From Kitasatospora papulosa (GTDB lineage Bacteria > Actinomycetota > Actinomycetes > Streptomycetales > Streptomycetaceae), in contig NZ_JNYQ01000001.1 in NCBI RefSeq assembly GCF_000717245.1, positions 496,001-560,000 of the forward strand: a DNA stretch of 64,000 nt, given 5' to 3'. The notes beneath the pieces were generated by a model, which was not told where the DNA came from, ran no database searches, and was given only the letters and a program-made list of their open reading frames with translations. Both the position numbers and the translations under genes were made by a program. Positions 26,273 through 35,114 of the stretch are shown piece by piece (within the stretch, counting starts at the first letter, position 1; every line of letters starts with the position of its first letter).

Positions 26273-27697
26273 CTACTGCTCCGGGCGCAGCAGCCTTCTG
26301 ACCGGGCGCCCCACCACGCGACGGGCACGCTTGTAGGCGGAGGGCCACGTGGCGGCGCTGTCGCCCGCGTGCACCTTGATGCTGACCGGGCCGGTCTTCT
26401 TCTCGAGCTGACTGCGCAGCTTGACGTTCTGCGCGGCCAGTTCGTCCAGCCGGCTCTGCATGAAGCTGAAGCGGCTGCTCAGCTCATCGGGATCGGTGTC
26501 GGTCCACGGGCGGACGGCGGGCGGCAGGGCGAGCTTGGAGAGCTGGGCGTCGAACGCCTTCCCGCTGTCGCCGTGGTGGAAGGTGTTCTCCAGGCCGTTC
26601 TTCTCCATGAAGCCGGTGAAGCGGAGGAAGCGCTCCTTGTGGCCGTTCACCAGCTCGCCGAAGTCGGCGGCCTCGTACAGCTCGGCCGGGTCGATGTCCT
26701 TCGGCGTCTCGGAGATCTTGCGGTGCGGGATGCCGAAGTACCGGCAGAGCTCCAGGGTCCGCGAGTCGCTGCAGAGCACGGTGCTCGGTACGCCGGCCAG
26801 CAGCGCCGCGATGTTGCCGTGGATACGGGAGCCGAACGAGAAGTCGAACGCGCGTAGCTCCTCGATCCACGTGGCCGGGTCGACGTAGAGCCGGACCTTG
26901 CCCTCGCGGTACATCGGGTGGGACGGATGGGTCGGCATCGAGGTCTGGGCGCCGATCGGGTTCGACGTCTCCCGCCAGTGGAGCAGTTGGGCCTCGAGAA
27001 GGTTCTGTCCCACGAACCGGAGATGGGGATAGCGCTCGTGGGCCTGCCGGATGATGGCGTCGAGGCCGTGCGAGCGCACGGCGCTGTGCGAGCCGTTCAC
27101 CGAGATGCGGGACTCCGCGGTGAGCGACTCGGCCCTCTTCTCGAGCGTGAACGTCTCGCCGTGCATGAACATCGAGGGACAGCCGATGACCTCGACGTCC
27201 TTGAAGCCCATGCTGTTCAGGTACTGCTCGGTGAACTCACCTCGCACGCCGATGGACGCGCTGCGGTTGAGCACCTCCGTGACGAACTCCCTGACCGTCG
27301 GCTCCATCGGCTTCAGACGGTCCGCGTTGTAGTTGAGGTCCGCCTGTGCGCCGACCCCCAGGACGACGACGGGGATCCGCAGCTTCTTGATCAGCTGCGT
27401 CATCCGCTTCAGGGGGCGCTCGAACGTCGGACGGAACGCGTTCGCCAGAGGTACGACGAAGACGTCGAACTCCTCGTTTATGCGGTCGGCCGCCGACGGG
27501 TCCGTACGGATGCCGTTGGAGAAGACCTCGGCCCGCGACGTCGTCAGAAGCTTGTGAGCCGCGTCACTGAAGATCAGATTGCCCGCGTTCGTCGCGAAGA
27601 CATCTCTGTGGAGGGACTGTTCGAGCGAGGCCACATCGAAGGGGCTCTTGCCTGATCGGAGGAGGATGCGCCTCTGGCGGGCCGGTTCATCTGTCAC
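26273..27697 (-). CDS. Polysaccharide pyruvyl transferase family protein
   Basis: 474 residues from GTG 27697; a longer in-frame start at 27781 adds residues with no family pattern. VVLGVGAQ, SIGVRGEFT, VIGCPSMFMHG and FGSRIHGNIAALLAGVP are the conserved blocks of the CsaB/PssM-like family, which adds ketal-linked pyruvate from phosphoenolpyruvate to sugars. A coiled-coil-like segment near 415-445 and a basic tail may mediate membrane or partner binding. Located at the end of the wall-polymer cluster, convergent to the GT2, so a role in modifying that polymer is inferred. Confidence 0.85.
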   Translation of the reverse strand: MTDEPARQRRILLRSGKSPFDVASLEQSLHRDVFATNAGNLIFSDAAHKLLTTSRAEVFSNGIRTDPSAADRINEEFDVFVVPLANAFRPTFERPLKRMTQLIKKLRIPVVVLGVGAQADLNYNADRLKPMEPTVREFVTEVLNRSASIGVRGEFTEQYLNSMGFKDVEVIGCPSMFMHGETFTLEKRAESLTAESRISVNGSHSAVRSHGLDAIIRQAHERYPHLRFVGQNLLEAQLLHWRETSNPIGAQTSMPTHPSHPMYREGKVRLYVDPATWIEELRAFDFSFGSRIHGNIAALLAGVPSTVLCSDSRTLELCRYFGIPHRKISETPKDIDPAELYEAADFGELVNGHKERFLRFTGFMEKNGLENTFHHGDSGKAFDAQLSKLALPPAVRPWTDTDPDELSSRFSFMQSRLDELAAQNVKLRSQLEKKTGPVSIKVHAGDSAATWPSAYKRARRVVGRPVRRLLRPEQ

Positions 27698-27991
27698 CTG
27701 AAGAGGGTAGCCCGATGAATGCCCGGTGGAGATTACGTAAATGACTCCATTCGGGCGTATGTCGGCGGCCGGAGTCCACACTGCTTCTGTGTAAGGGGCC
27801 CGGCGGTGACAGCAGCTGAGACAGCGGGGTGCCCGCGTGCCCCGCTCGCGTAGATTGAGGACGACGGAGCAGGACGACGTGATGTGGGGACGGCGTACGT
27901 GTCAGGGGCAAGGAAAACTCGAGGCGCGGCAGACGGCTCCGAAGGCGCGGCCCGCACCTCCTCCGGCGCAGGCGCCGGGAGCAGGCCGGGT

Positions 27992-29110
27992 GTGACGGAA
28001 GCCCGCAGGATCGTCGTCAAGGTCGGGTCCTCCTCACTCACCACCGCGGCCGGAGGCCTCGACGCCGACCGGGTCGACGCCCTCGTCGACGCCCTCGCCA
28101 AGGTCAGGAGCGGCGGGGAGCGCGAGGTGGTCCTCGTCTCCAGCGGCGCCATCGCCGCCGGCCTCGCCCCCCTCGGCCTCGTCCGCCGGCCCAAGGACCT
28201 CGCTCGGCAGCAGGCCGCCGCCAGCGTCGGCCAGGGACTGCTGGTCGCCCGCTACACCGCCTCCTTCGCCCGTTACGGCGTACGGGTCGGACAGGTGCTC
28301 CTGACCTCCGACGACACCAGTCGGCGCGCCCACTACCGCAACGCGTACAGCACGCTCGACCAGCTCCTCGAGATGGGTGCGTTCCCCGTCGTCAACGAGA
28401 ACGACACCGTCGCGACGGACGAGATCCGGTTCGGTGACAACGACCGGCTCGCCGCGCTCGTCGCGCATCTCGTCCATGCCGATCTCCTCGTACTGCTGTC
28501 GGACGTCGACGGCCTCTACGACGGGGATCCGAGCACACCGGGCACCTCCCGCATCGCGGAGGTGAGCGGACCGGCCGACCTGGAAGACGTCACCATCGGC
28601 AGCGCGGGGAAGGCGGGCGTCGGTACCGGGGGCATGGTCACCAAGGTCGAGGCGGCCCGGATCGCCACCGCCGCGGGCATCCCCGTGGTCCTGACCTCGG
28701 CGAGCCACGTCGCGGACGCGCTCGCGGGGCGCGACACCGGCACGTACTTCCACCGCACCGGTCGCCGCTCGGCCGACCGGCTGCTCTGGCTGGCCCACGC
28801 CTCGACCCCGCAGGGCGCCCTCACGCTCGACGACGGAGCCGTGCGCGCCGTCGTCGAGCGCCGCACCTCCCTGCTGCCTGCCGGGATCTCTGCGGTCGAG
28901 GGCGAGTTCTCCGCCGGCGACCCGGTCGAGTTGCGGGACCCCGCCGGACTGGCGGTCGCCCGGGGGCTGGTCAACTTCGACGCCAAGGAGATCCCTCAGC
29001 TGCTGGGCCGCTCCACCCGCGACCTGGCACGTGAACTGGGCCCCGCCTACGAGCGCGAAGTCGTACACAGGGACGATCTCGTCGTCCTCACGCCTCGTAC
29101 GGCCCCCTGA
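27992..29110 (+). CDS. proB: Glutamate 5-kinase
   Basis: 372 residues from GTG 27992 (GGAG upstream), which aligns the start with other ProB proteins; an in-frame GTG at 27899 would add ~31 low-complexity residues. Amino-acid kinase domain: RRIVVKVGSSSLT, VSSGAIAAG, VNENDTV, FGDNDRLAALVA and GTGGMVTK; C-terminal PUA domain from ~280. Catalyses ATP-dependent phosphorylation of glutamate, the first step of proline synthesis; PUA-containing forms are feedback inhibited by proline. proA lies 760 bp downstream with one conserved gene between. Confidence 0.97.
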   Translation: MTEARRIVVKVGSSSLTTAAGGLDADRVDALVDALAKVRSGGEREVVLVSSGAIAAGLAPLGLVRRPKDLARQQAAASVGQGLLVARYTASFARYGVRVGQVLLTSDDTSRRAHYRNAYSTLDQLLEMGAFPVVNENDTVATDEIRFGDNDRLAALVAHLVHADLLVLLSDVDGLYDGDPSTPGTSRIAEVSGPADLEDVTIGSAGKAGVGTGGMVTKVEAARIATAAGIPVVLTSASHVADALAGRDTGTYFHRTGRRSADRLLWLAHASTPQGALTLDDGAVRAVVERRTSLLPAGISAVEGEFSAGDPVELRDPAGLAVARGLVNFDAKEIPQLLGRSTRDLARELGPAYEREVVHRDDLVVLTPRTAP

Positions 29111-29242
29111 AACGGCTGAAAGTCCAGCCTTCGGGTTGAGACCTTCACGAAAACCGCCCCACGCCCGGCCCCGGGCTGGTCAACTTTGTCAGAGGGACAC
29201 AAAAAGGGGTCGGGACAGCTACACATTCACAGGAGGCCGCCG

Positions 29243-29728
29243 GTGAGACGAGCGCGCCCGGGGGCTTTGCCCCGCGGAACGGGCAGCCGTGCCCTGACCA
29301 GCGTCGGGGCGGGATCCGACTTCGTCGGTACCCCCACCGACCAGACCCTCGAACAGGAACCGGTGGTGACGAACGAGGAACTGATCCGCTCCAAGCTGTG
29401 GCACATCACCCTCAGTGTCTCCGGCAGCGAGACGCCCCTGAAGGAGGTCAGGCGCGGACTGGAGCAGCTGGCGCACGACCACCCCTTCCTGCTCACCAGC
29501 CGGTACGCCGACGACCACGCGGAGATCCGGTACTGGGAAGAGGCCCGGGACCTGCACGACGCCGCAGCGGTCGCTCTGCGGCTGTGGGGCGAGCACCGGT
29601 CCAGCGCACGGCTCCCGCCCTGGGAGATCGTCGGCCTGGAGGTCATCGACCGGGAGACGTACCACCTGCGGGTCGCCGAGGGGTACGGCCCTCCGCCTGC
29701 CTCCCCCGTCGGGGTCCACCCGTACTGA
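29243..29728 (+). CDS. Conserved hypothetical protein between proB and proA
   Basis: 161 residues from GTG 29243, chosen because a perfect AGGAGG lies 6 nt upstream; a GTG at 29366 (AGGAA upstream) marks where sequence becomes protein-like and is the alternative start (120 residues). The body has SKLWHITLSVSG, a helix LKEVRRGLEQLAHDHPF, YWEEARDLHDAAAVALRLW and PPWEIVGLEVIDRETY; it looks like a small alpha/beta cytoplasmic protein. It recurs at this place in streptomycetes, but I know of no function. Confidence 0.8.
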   Translation: MRRARPGALPRGTGSRALTSVGAGSDFVGTPTDQTLEQEPVVTNEELIRSKLWHITLSVSGSETPLKEVRRGLEQLAHDHPFLLTSRYADDHAEIRYWEEARDLHDAAAVALRLWGEHRSSARLPPWEIVGLEVIDRETYHLRVAEGYGPPPASPVGVHPY

Positions 29729-29870
29729 GCGGAGCCGTGCCTGCCGGCCGGGCGGTCCTCGTGAGGTGCCCCGACGATGCGGTCCCGTCGGGGTCCCGGG
29801 CACCGGTACGGCTGTCTCGCATCACGGGATACGTGACGGATGCCCGCAGTGTGCGCACTACCCTGCGGGC

Positions 29871-31154
29871 ATGACCACGCTTTCGCCGTACGACAACATG
29901 TCCCCGGTCGCCCAGGCCGCCTACCGGGCACGCGCCGCCGCCGACGACATCGCGCCACTCCCGCGCGCGGCGAAGGACGACGCCCTGATGGCGGTCGCGG
30001 ACGCGCTCGAGGTCCGCACCAGCGAGATCGTCGAGGCGAACGCCGAGGACGTCGCGAAGGCCCGGGCAGCCGGCACGAGCGAGTCGATCGTCGACCGGCT
30101 CACCCTGACGCCGGACCGGATCCGCGCGATCGCCGCGGACGTGCGGGACGTGGCCGCCCTGCCCGACCCGGTCGGCGAGGTGGTCCGTGGCTCCACCCTC
30201 CCCAACGGCATCGATCTGCGTCAGGTGCGGGTGCCGCTCGGAGTCGTCGGCATCATCTACGAGGCCCGGCCGAACGTGACGGTCGACGCCGCCGCGCTCT
30301 GCCTCAAGTCCGGCAACGCGGTGCTGCTGCGTGGTTCCTCGTCGGCGTACGCCTCCAACACCGCACTCGTGCGGGTGCTCCGTGACGCGGTGGGCGGGTC
30401 CGGGCTTCCGGCGGACGCCGTGCAACTCGTCCCGGGCGAGAGCCGCGACTCGGTGCGCGAACTGATGCGGGCACGCGGCCTCGTCGACGTACTCATCCCG
30501 CGCGGCGGTGCCTCCCTGATCCGCACCGTGGTGGAGGAGTCGACGGTCCCCGTCATCGAGACCGGCACCGGCAACTGCCACGTGTACGTCGACGCGCAGA
30601 CCGATCTCGCCATGGCCGTCGAGATCCTGGTCAACTCCAAGGCGCAACGCCCGAGCGTGTGCAACTCCGCCGAGACCCTTCTGGTCCACAAGGACATCGC
30701 CGCGGACTTCCTGCCCCTGGCCCTGGACGCGCTGGCCGAGGCCGGGGTCACCGTGCACGGTGACGAGCGGGTGCTCGCCCTCGCCGAGGGGTCCAAGGCC
30801 ACCGTCGTGGCCGCGACACCGGAGGACTGGGAGACCGAGTACCTCTCGTACGACATCGCCGCCGCTGTGGTGGAGTCCCTGGAGTCCGCCGTGGCGCACA
30901 TCCGGCTCTGGTCCTCCGGCCACACCGAGGCGATCATCACCACGTCGCAGGCGGCTGCCCGCCGGTTCACCCAGTTGGTGGATTCGACGACGGTCGCCGT
31001 GAACGCGTCCACCCGCTTCACCGACGGCGGCCAGTTCGGGTTCGGCGCCGAGATCGGAATCTCCACGCAGAAGCTGCACGCCCGTGGGCCGATGGGGCTG
31101 CCCGAGCTGACGTCCACGAAGTACATCGTCACCGGCGACGGCCACATCCGTTAG
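29871..31154 (+). CDS. proA: Glutamate-5-semialdehyde dehydrogenase (gamma-glutamyl phosphate reductase)
   Basis: 427 residues from ATG 29871. NADPH-dependent reduction of gamma-glutamyl phosphate, second step of proline synthesis. Aldehyde-dehydrogenase-like: GVVGIIYEARPNVT, LRGSSSAY, ETGTGNCHVYVD, catalytic Cys264 in PSVCNSAE, and TDGGQFGFGAEIGIST near the end. No Shine-Dalgarno; instead TACCCT (29859-29864) sits 6 nt before the ATG, the layout of a leaderless transcript. Confidence 0.97.
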   Translation: MTTLSPYDNMSPVAQAAYRARAAADDIAPLPRAAKDDALMAVADALEVRTSEIVEANAEDVAKARAAGTSESIVDRLTLTPDRIRAIAADVRDVAALPDPVGEVVRGSTLPNGIDLRQVRVPLGVVGIIYEARPNVTVDAAALCLKSGNAVLLRGSSSAYASNTALVRVLRDAVGGSGLPADAVQLVPGESRDSVRELMRARGLVDVLIPRGGASLIRTVVEESTVPVIETGTGNCHVYVDAQTDLAMAVEILVNSKAQRPSVCNSAETLLVHKDIAADFLPLALDALAEAGVTVHGDERVLALAEGSKATVVAATPEDWETEYLSYDIAAAVVESLESAVAHIRLWSSGHTEAIITTSQAAARRFTQLVDSTTVAVNASTRFTDGGQFGFGAEIGISTQKLHARGPMGLPELTSTKYIVTGDGHIR

Positions 31155-31246
31155 AGGGACTCTTCCGGCGGGTCGGACGAGGCGGGAGGTCTCCCGACTT
31201 TGCGGGCTCCCTGCCCAAAACGCCCCGCCGAGGCTACGCTGAAGCC

Positions 31247-31858
31247 GTGCCGGACGACGTGGGGGGCAGGCCGTTCCCGGACGGCTGGGAGCCCGACGAC
31301 GACCGCGGGGGCGCGGACGAGGACTTCGCCTCCGTGGTGTTCGACGAGGACTTCGTCCGGTCGGCCGAGATCCACGAGCCCACCGCGGTCGAGCGCCTGC
31401 TCGCCGCAGCCCAGGACCGAGCCGAGGCCGAGGCCTACAGAGCGCGTTCGGGCGGTGGGGCCCTGGACGACGACCTCTACGACGACGGCTACGGCCCCGA
31501 CGGCCTGTACGGCCGGGGAAGAGGCTACGGCGGCTCGTACGACCCCGACGACCCTGACGCCGTCCACGAGGACGACGACAGCCCGTACGGACGTCACGGC
31601 GGTGCCCTGCGCCCCTACCGGTGCTCGGCGCGCTGGCACCGGCCGGTCGCCTGGCTGCTCGCCCTGCTCATGGGTATCGGGATGGTGGCGCTCGCCTTCA
31701 GCGCCGTGTACCGGGGCGCGGCCTCCCACCGTCAGGAGGAGGTGCCGTCACCGGTCACCAGCGGCGTCGGTGAGCCGGGCGCGGTCCCGTCCGCCTCGGC
31801 CGACTACTCCCGCCCCGCGGTTTCCGCTGTCCCCCGCACACCGTCAGCCGCCGAATGA
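31247..31858 (+). CDS. SCO2584-like single-pass membrane protein (spore wall synthesis)
   Basis: 203 residues, GTG at 31247 with TACGCT 6 nt upstream (leaderless layout). Cytoplasmic N-terminus very acidic with the motif VVFDEDFVRSA at ~30-40 and a Gly/Tyr/Asp-rich stretch 65-110, one membrane span ~134-155, short outside tail. Its position next to proA and its sequence style match SCO2584 of S. coelicolor, reported to interact with MreB and the spore-wall synthesising complex. Function here is by orthology of place and motif. Confidence 0.8.
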   Translation: MPDDVGGRPFPDGWEPDDDRGGADEDFASVVFDEDFVRSAEIHEPTAVERLLAAAQDRAEAEAYRARSGGGALDDDLYDDGYGPDGLYGRGRGYGGSYDPDDPDAVHEDDDSPYGRHGGALRPYRCSARWHRPVAWLLALLMGIGMVALAFSAVYRGAASHRQEEVPSPVTSGVGEPGAVPSASADYSRPAVSAVPRTPSAAE

Positions 31859-32379
31859 CCAGGGGCGCGACGGCCCCACATCCGCCGGGATGAGACCCGG
31901 CCGAACACCGGCCGAACACCGGTATCGGTGAACGCGTAGCCTGTCCCAGGTTCCTCAGCCGCGGCTGCCCTTCCGGCCGGGCGCCCTCCCCGGTCCCCGC
32001 GGCTTCCCCTTTCCGGCTGGGTGGCCTCCCCGGCCCTCCAGGGGCCGTTCTCTGCCCTGTCCGGCCCTTCCCGGCTGTTCTTCTCGTCGAGCCCGCGCCC
32101 GGGCCCGAGTCCGAGCTAGGACGAGTCTTTTCCCTCGAGGCTCCTGCCCCTCCCGGCCGCGCTCCGCCTGCGTTCTCACCTGCGAGGCGTTTACCTTGAT
32201 GAGGATCGACCCAATCTGAAGGTATGACCTTGTGATCCCTCCTCCCGTCCCCGTCCCCGGGGAGAGGGCCAGCCACTTGCCCATCTGTCGACCCGTGACG
32301 GACAGGTCCGCCCGGGGCCGAGTGCCCAGGCGGATCCCGGCGCCAGCCCTCGCCGGCGGCGCGGAGATCGGGAGAAGTC
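31859..32379. other. 521-bp spacer upstream of the second spore-wall-type membrane gene
   Basis: Contains an exact tandem 11-bp repeat GGCCGAACACC (31899-31909, 31910-31920) and a long pyrimidine-rich stretch (about 31950-32150). No open frame here has a ribosome site and normal composition. A promoter for the gene at 32380 is likely near TTGATG at ~32196 but is not clear. Confidence 0.4.
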
Positions 32380-33498
32380 ATGACAGGCCGCGGAGAACCG
32401 CCGGAAGGGCCGCCCGACAACACGGGCGGGGAGGACGAGTACCGCTCACTCGTCTTCGACGAATCGTTCGTCCGCGCTGCCCGGCTGCAGGAATTCTCGG
32501 CGCAGGAGCGCATGGGCATGCATGCGCGCGCCGTACGCTCCCTCCCCGGCCGTGGCACCCGCCGGCGCCGACCGCGGGCCGGTATCGCTCTCGTGCTGCT
32601 GATCGCGCTGGCATTCGTCGCCGCGGTGTACCTCGGCTTCCGGAACCCCTACCCGACGCCCGTCGGCAGGCGCGCGGAGCCGCTGCAGACGACGGTGATC
32701 CCGCTGGCCCCGGAGGGCCGCGTACCCGGAGGAACCGCAGAGTCGCTTCTTGACGGCGGTCCGGCGGCGGCCCACGCCACCGGAGCCTCAGGCATCAACC
32801 TGCCGTCGGTCAGGCGGACCAAGAACTTCTCGGACAGCCAGGTGAGCATGGCCCTCACCACGGTCAAGGACTACCTGGTGAACTCCTCTCTCGACCCGGA
32901 CGTCATCACCGGCGGGGTGGTCCGGCCGGTCGGACGCCTCCTCGACCCGGACCAGACGGCACAGTTCGACCGGAGCATGGAATCCCCGGCCGCCGACGGC
33001 CGGCACAGCGCGACCGGCTGGCTGGTGCGATTCGACCCGGCCGAAGTGGAACTCGCCGACCCCGACATCCGGGCCCACGGCACTCTCAGCTACGCGGAGG
33101 CGGGGGCGGACACCCTGGAGGTGGTGTCCGACCACACCTTCACCTACGCCCTGCGGCCCGCCGTACCCGGCCCCCACCGGGCCGACGGAGCCTCCCTCTT
33201 CACCGTGCGTCGCGTCCTGCACTTCCTGCTCGACCGGGAGGACATCAGGCTGCACAGGCTGGAGGTCCGCAGCGCCTACGTCCAGGCCGGCCCCCAGTCG
33301 TGCTCGGCCGTGACGACAGGAGCCCTGCGCCCTCTGCTCGCCGGCGGGCGAGCGGACACCCGCGGACCCGCGGGCACCGACCCCTACGCCACGGGTGTGC
33401 CGTCAGCGGCGCTCTGCGGCACTCTGGCCGTCACGTCCCCGACTCAGGCCCCTCCTCAGGGTCCGGACGCCTCCAGCTCCCCTCGGAGCCGTCCGTAG
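32380..33498 (+). CDS. SCO2583-like single-pass membrane protein with large external domain
   Basis: 372 residues, ATG behind GGGAGAAG. Short cytoplasmic part with LVFDESFVRAARLQEF, matching the VFDE-x-FVR motif of the gene at 31247; membrane span ~66-87; external domain 90-372 with a VSMALTTVKDYLVNSSLDP block and LHFLLDREDIRLH. Three cysteines near the C-terminus. Unknown biochemical role; by synteny it is the SCO2583 membrane protein beside the spore-wall gene SCO2584. Its last 68 bp overlap the convergent M48 protease gene. Confidence 0.82.
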   Translation: MTGRGEPPEGPPDNTGGEDEYRSLVFDESFVRAARLQEFSAQERMGMHARAVRSLPGRGTRRRRPRAGIALVLLIALAFVAAVYLGFRNPYPTPVGRRAEPLQTTVIPLAPEGRVPGGTAESLLDGGPAAAHATGASGINLPSVRRTKNFSDSQVSMALTTVKDYLVNSSLDPDVITGGVVRPVGRLLDPDQTAQFDRSMESPAADGRHSATGWLVRFDPAEVELADPDIRAHGTLSYAEAGADTLEVVSDHTFTYALRPAVPGPHRADGASLFTVRRVLHFLLDREDIRLHRLEVRSAYVQAGPQSCSAVTTGALRPLLAGGRADTRGPAGTDPYATGVPSAALCGTLAVTSPTQAPPQGPDASSSPRSRP

Positions 33499-34567
33499 CG
33501 CCCGGGCGGCCCTTGCCCGCGTTGCCACCGCCCGCGCTCCCGCCGGCCGTGCCCGTGAACTTGTCCCGGAGCTTGCCGCCCAGGTCACCCGCACCGCCCG
33601 CGATGTCACCGACGAGCTTCATCAGCGGGTCCTTGCTGGTGCGGACCGTGTCCGCGTAGTGCGCGGCGGACTCACGGAAGGAGTCCGTCACCGACGTGTC
33701 CTTGTCCTCTCCGCGCTTCGGGTAGTGGCCGTCCAAGATGCGCTGGAAGTCCCGGCTCTCCGACCACTTCTTCAGCTCGGCCGCCCGGACCGTCGTGAAC
33801 GGGTGAGTCCGGGGCAGCACGTTGAGAATCTTCAGCACCGAGTCACGGAGATCGCCGCTCTTCTCGTACTCGTCGGCCTGTGCCAGGAAGGCGTCGACGT
33901 TCATCTCGTGAAGATGGTTGCCGCCCGCGATCTTCATCAGCCCGCGCATCGAGGCACGCGGGTCCTGCCCCACCAGCAGTCCGGCCCGGTCGGCGGAGAG
34001 CTCCGACTTGCGGAACCACTCCCGCAGCGCGGTCACGATGGCCATGATCGCGACATTGCCCAGCGGGATCCAGGCCACCTTCAGCGCGAGGTTGGTGAGG
34101 AAGAGCAATATCGTGCGGTACACCGAGTGACCGGAGAGCGCATGGCCCACCTCGTGGCCGACGACCGCCCGCATCTCCTCCTCGTCGAGCAGCTCCACCA
34201 GCCCGGTCGACACGACGATGATCGGTTCGTCCAGGCCGATGCACATGGCGTTCGGCTGCGGGTTCTGCGTCACGTACATCGGAGGGACCTTCTCGAGGTC
34301 CAGGATGTAACAGGCGTCCCGCAGCATGTCGTTGAGGTGGGCGAACTGGGCGTCGCTCACCCGGACGGAGTCCGACAGGAAGAGCAGCCGCAGGCTGCGC
34401 TCGGGAAGCAGGCCGCTGAGCGCCTTGAAGACGGTGTCGAAACCGCTCAGCTTGCGCAGGGCCACCAGGGCCGAGCGGTCCGCCGGGTGCTCGTAGGCCC
34501 GTGAGGAGATGTCCGGAAATCGCCTGCGCTGCCTGCTCGGCACGCTTTCGTGACTGGTGTCGGTCAT
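33431..34567 (-). CDS. M48-family zinc metalloprotease
   Basis: 378 residues, ATG 34567 with AGGGGG upstream. HEVGHALSGH holds zinc ligands His138 and His142 and catalytic Glu139; Glu189 in SELSADRAG is the third ligand. A hydrophobic hairpin (TILLFLTNLALKVAW, NVAIMAIVTAL) follows, as in HtpX-like membrane-associated proteases. Gly/Ser/Asp-rich tail from 330. Related enzymes degrade damaged membrane proteins. The 3' end overlaps the convergent gene by 68 bp, so antisense effects between them are possible. Confidence 0.92.
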   Translation of the reverse strand: MTDTSHESVPSRQRRRFPDISSRAYEHPADRSALVALRKLSGFDTVFKALSGLLPERSLRLLFLSDSVRVSDAQFAHLNDMLRDACYILDLEKVPPMYVTQNPQPNAMCIGLDEPIIVVSTGLVELLDEEEMRAVVGHEVGHALSGHSVYRTILLFLTNLALKVAWIPLGNVAIMAIVTALREWFRKSELSADRAGLLVGQDPRASMRGLMKIAGGNHLHEMNVDAFLAQADEYEKSGDLRDSVLKILNVLPRTHPFTTVRAAELKKWSESRDFQRILDGHYPKRGEDKDTSVTDSFRESAAHYADTVRTSKDPLMKLVGDIAGGAGDLGGKLRDKFTGTAGGSAGGGNAGKGRPGATDGSEGSWRRPDPEEGPESGT

Positions 34568-34677
34568 GGATGCCCCCTGTTCGTACGAGACGTTGCTCGT
34601 CCCCCTGACAAATGCCAGCGTATGTGCTGGCGCTACGGTGTGCGGGGGGCTGTGGATAACTTTGAGGAGCGCCCGGA

Positions 34678-34830
34678 ATGCCGCATACCGCCGTCATGCT
34701 CGCCGCCGTGTCCGAGGACCAGGGACCGGGCAACACGCTTCGCGTCGTCCTGCTCGTGGCGCTTGTCGGAGCAGCCATGCTCGCCTGGTTCCTGCTGCGT
34801 GGATACCGCAACGACGACAACAACGACTGA
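34678..34830 (+). CDS. Tiny membrane protein (50 residues)
   Basis: ATG 34678 with AGGAG 9 nt upstream. Sequence: short polar start, one strongly hydrophobic span (VVLLVALVGAAMLAWFLL) and a charged tail RNDDNND. No family known to me. It is followed 84 bp later by a second single-span miniprotein on the same strand. A perfect DnaA-box-like 9-mer (TGTGGATAA) overlaps its leader at 34651-34659. Confidence 0.65.
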   Translation: MPHTAVMLAAVSEDQGPGNTLRVVLLVALVGAAMLAWFLLRGYRNDDNND

Positions 34831-34914
34831 GTCGGCGTGAGCGTGCCCGTGACGCCCGCATACGATGTGCCCGACGTCTCCCTCCTGATTCCCGATGGAT
34901 AGGTCCCGCAGAAG

Positions 34915-35076
34915 ATGAGCCTCTCGAGCACCGCGCACCAGCTGGTCACCCTCGCCTCCGAAGGCGAGCAGGGTGGTAACCACGAAAGCCTCAGCCCGTA
35001 TCTCACCGGTGGCGGCGCGCTCGTCGCCCTGTTGCTCCTGCTGTGGATCACGACGCGCTTCAACCGGGACCGCTGA
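34915..35076 (+). CDS. Tiny membrane protein (53 residues)
   Basis: ATG 34915; the upstream AGGTCCCGCAGAAG gives only a weak ribosome site. Polar N-terminus (TLASEGEQGGNHESLSPYL), one span GGGALVALLLLLWI, basic tail TTRFNRDR, so N-out/C-in is predicted. Codon use is normal for the genome. It ends 38 bp before nadD and may be cotranscribed with it. Confidence 0.7.
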   Translation: MSLSSTAHQLVTLASEGEQGGNHESLSPYLTGGGALVALLLLLWITTRFNRDR

Positions 35077-35114
35077 GTCCGAGGCGAACAGCTGTACCAG
35101 TAGGGTCTGCACGC

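Noticed and set aside
31955..32284. 109-codon minus-strand frame in the spacer before the SCO2583-like gene
   Set aside because: Arg/Gly/Pro low complexity, no ribosome site, no hydrophobic core.
34651..34659. DnaA-box-like TGTGGATAA, and TTATCCACA at 48059-48067
   Set aside because: Single isolated 9-mers, about 13 kb apart, without clustering or dnaA/dnaN nearby; not an origin.
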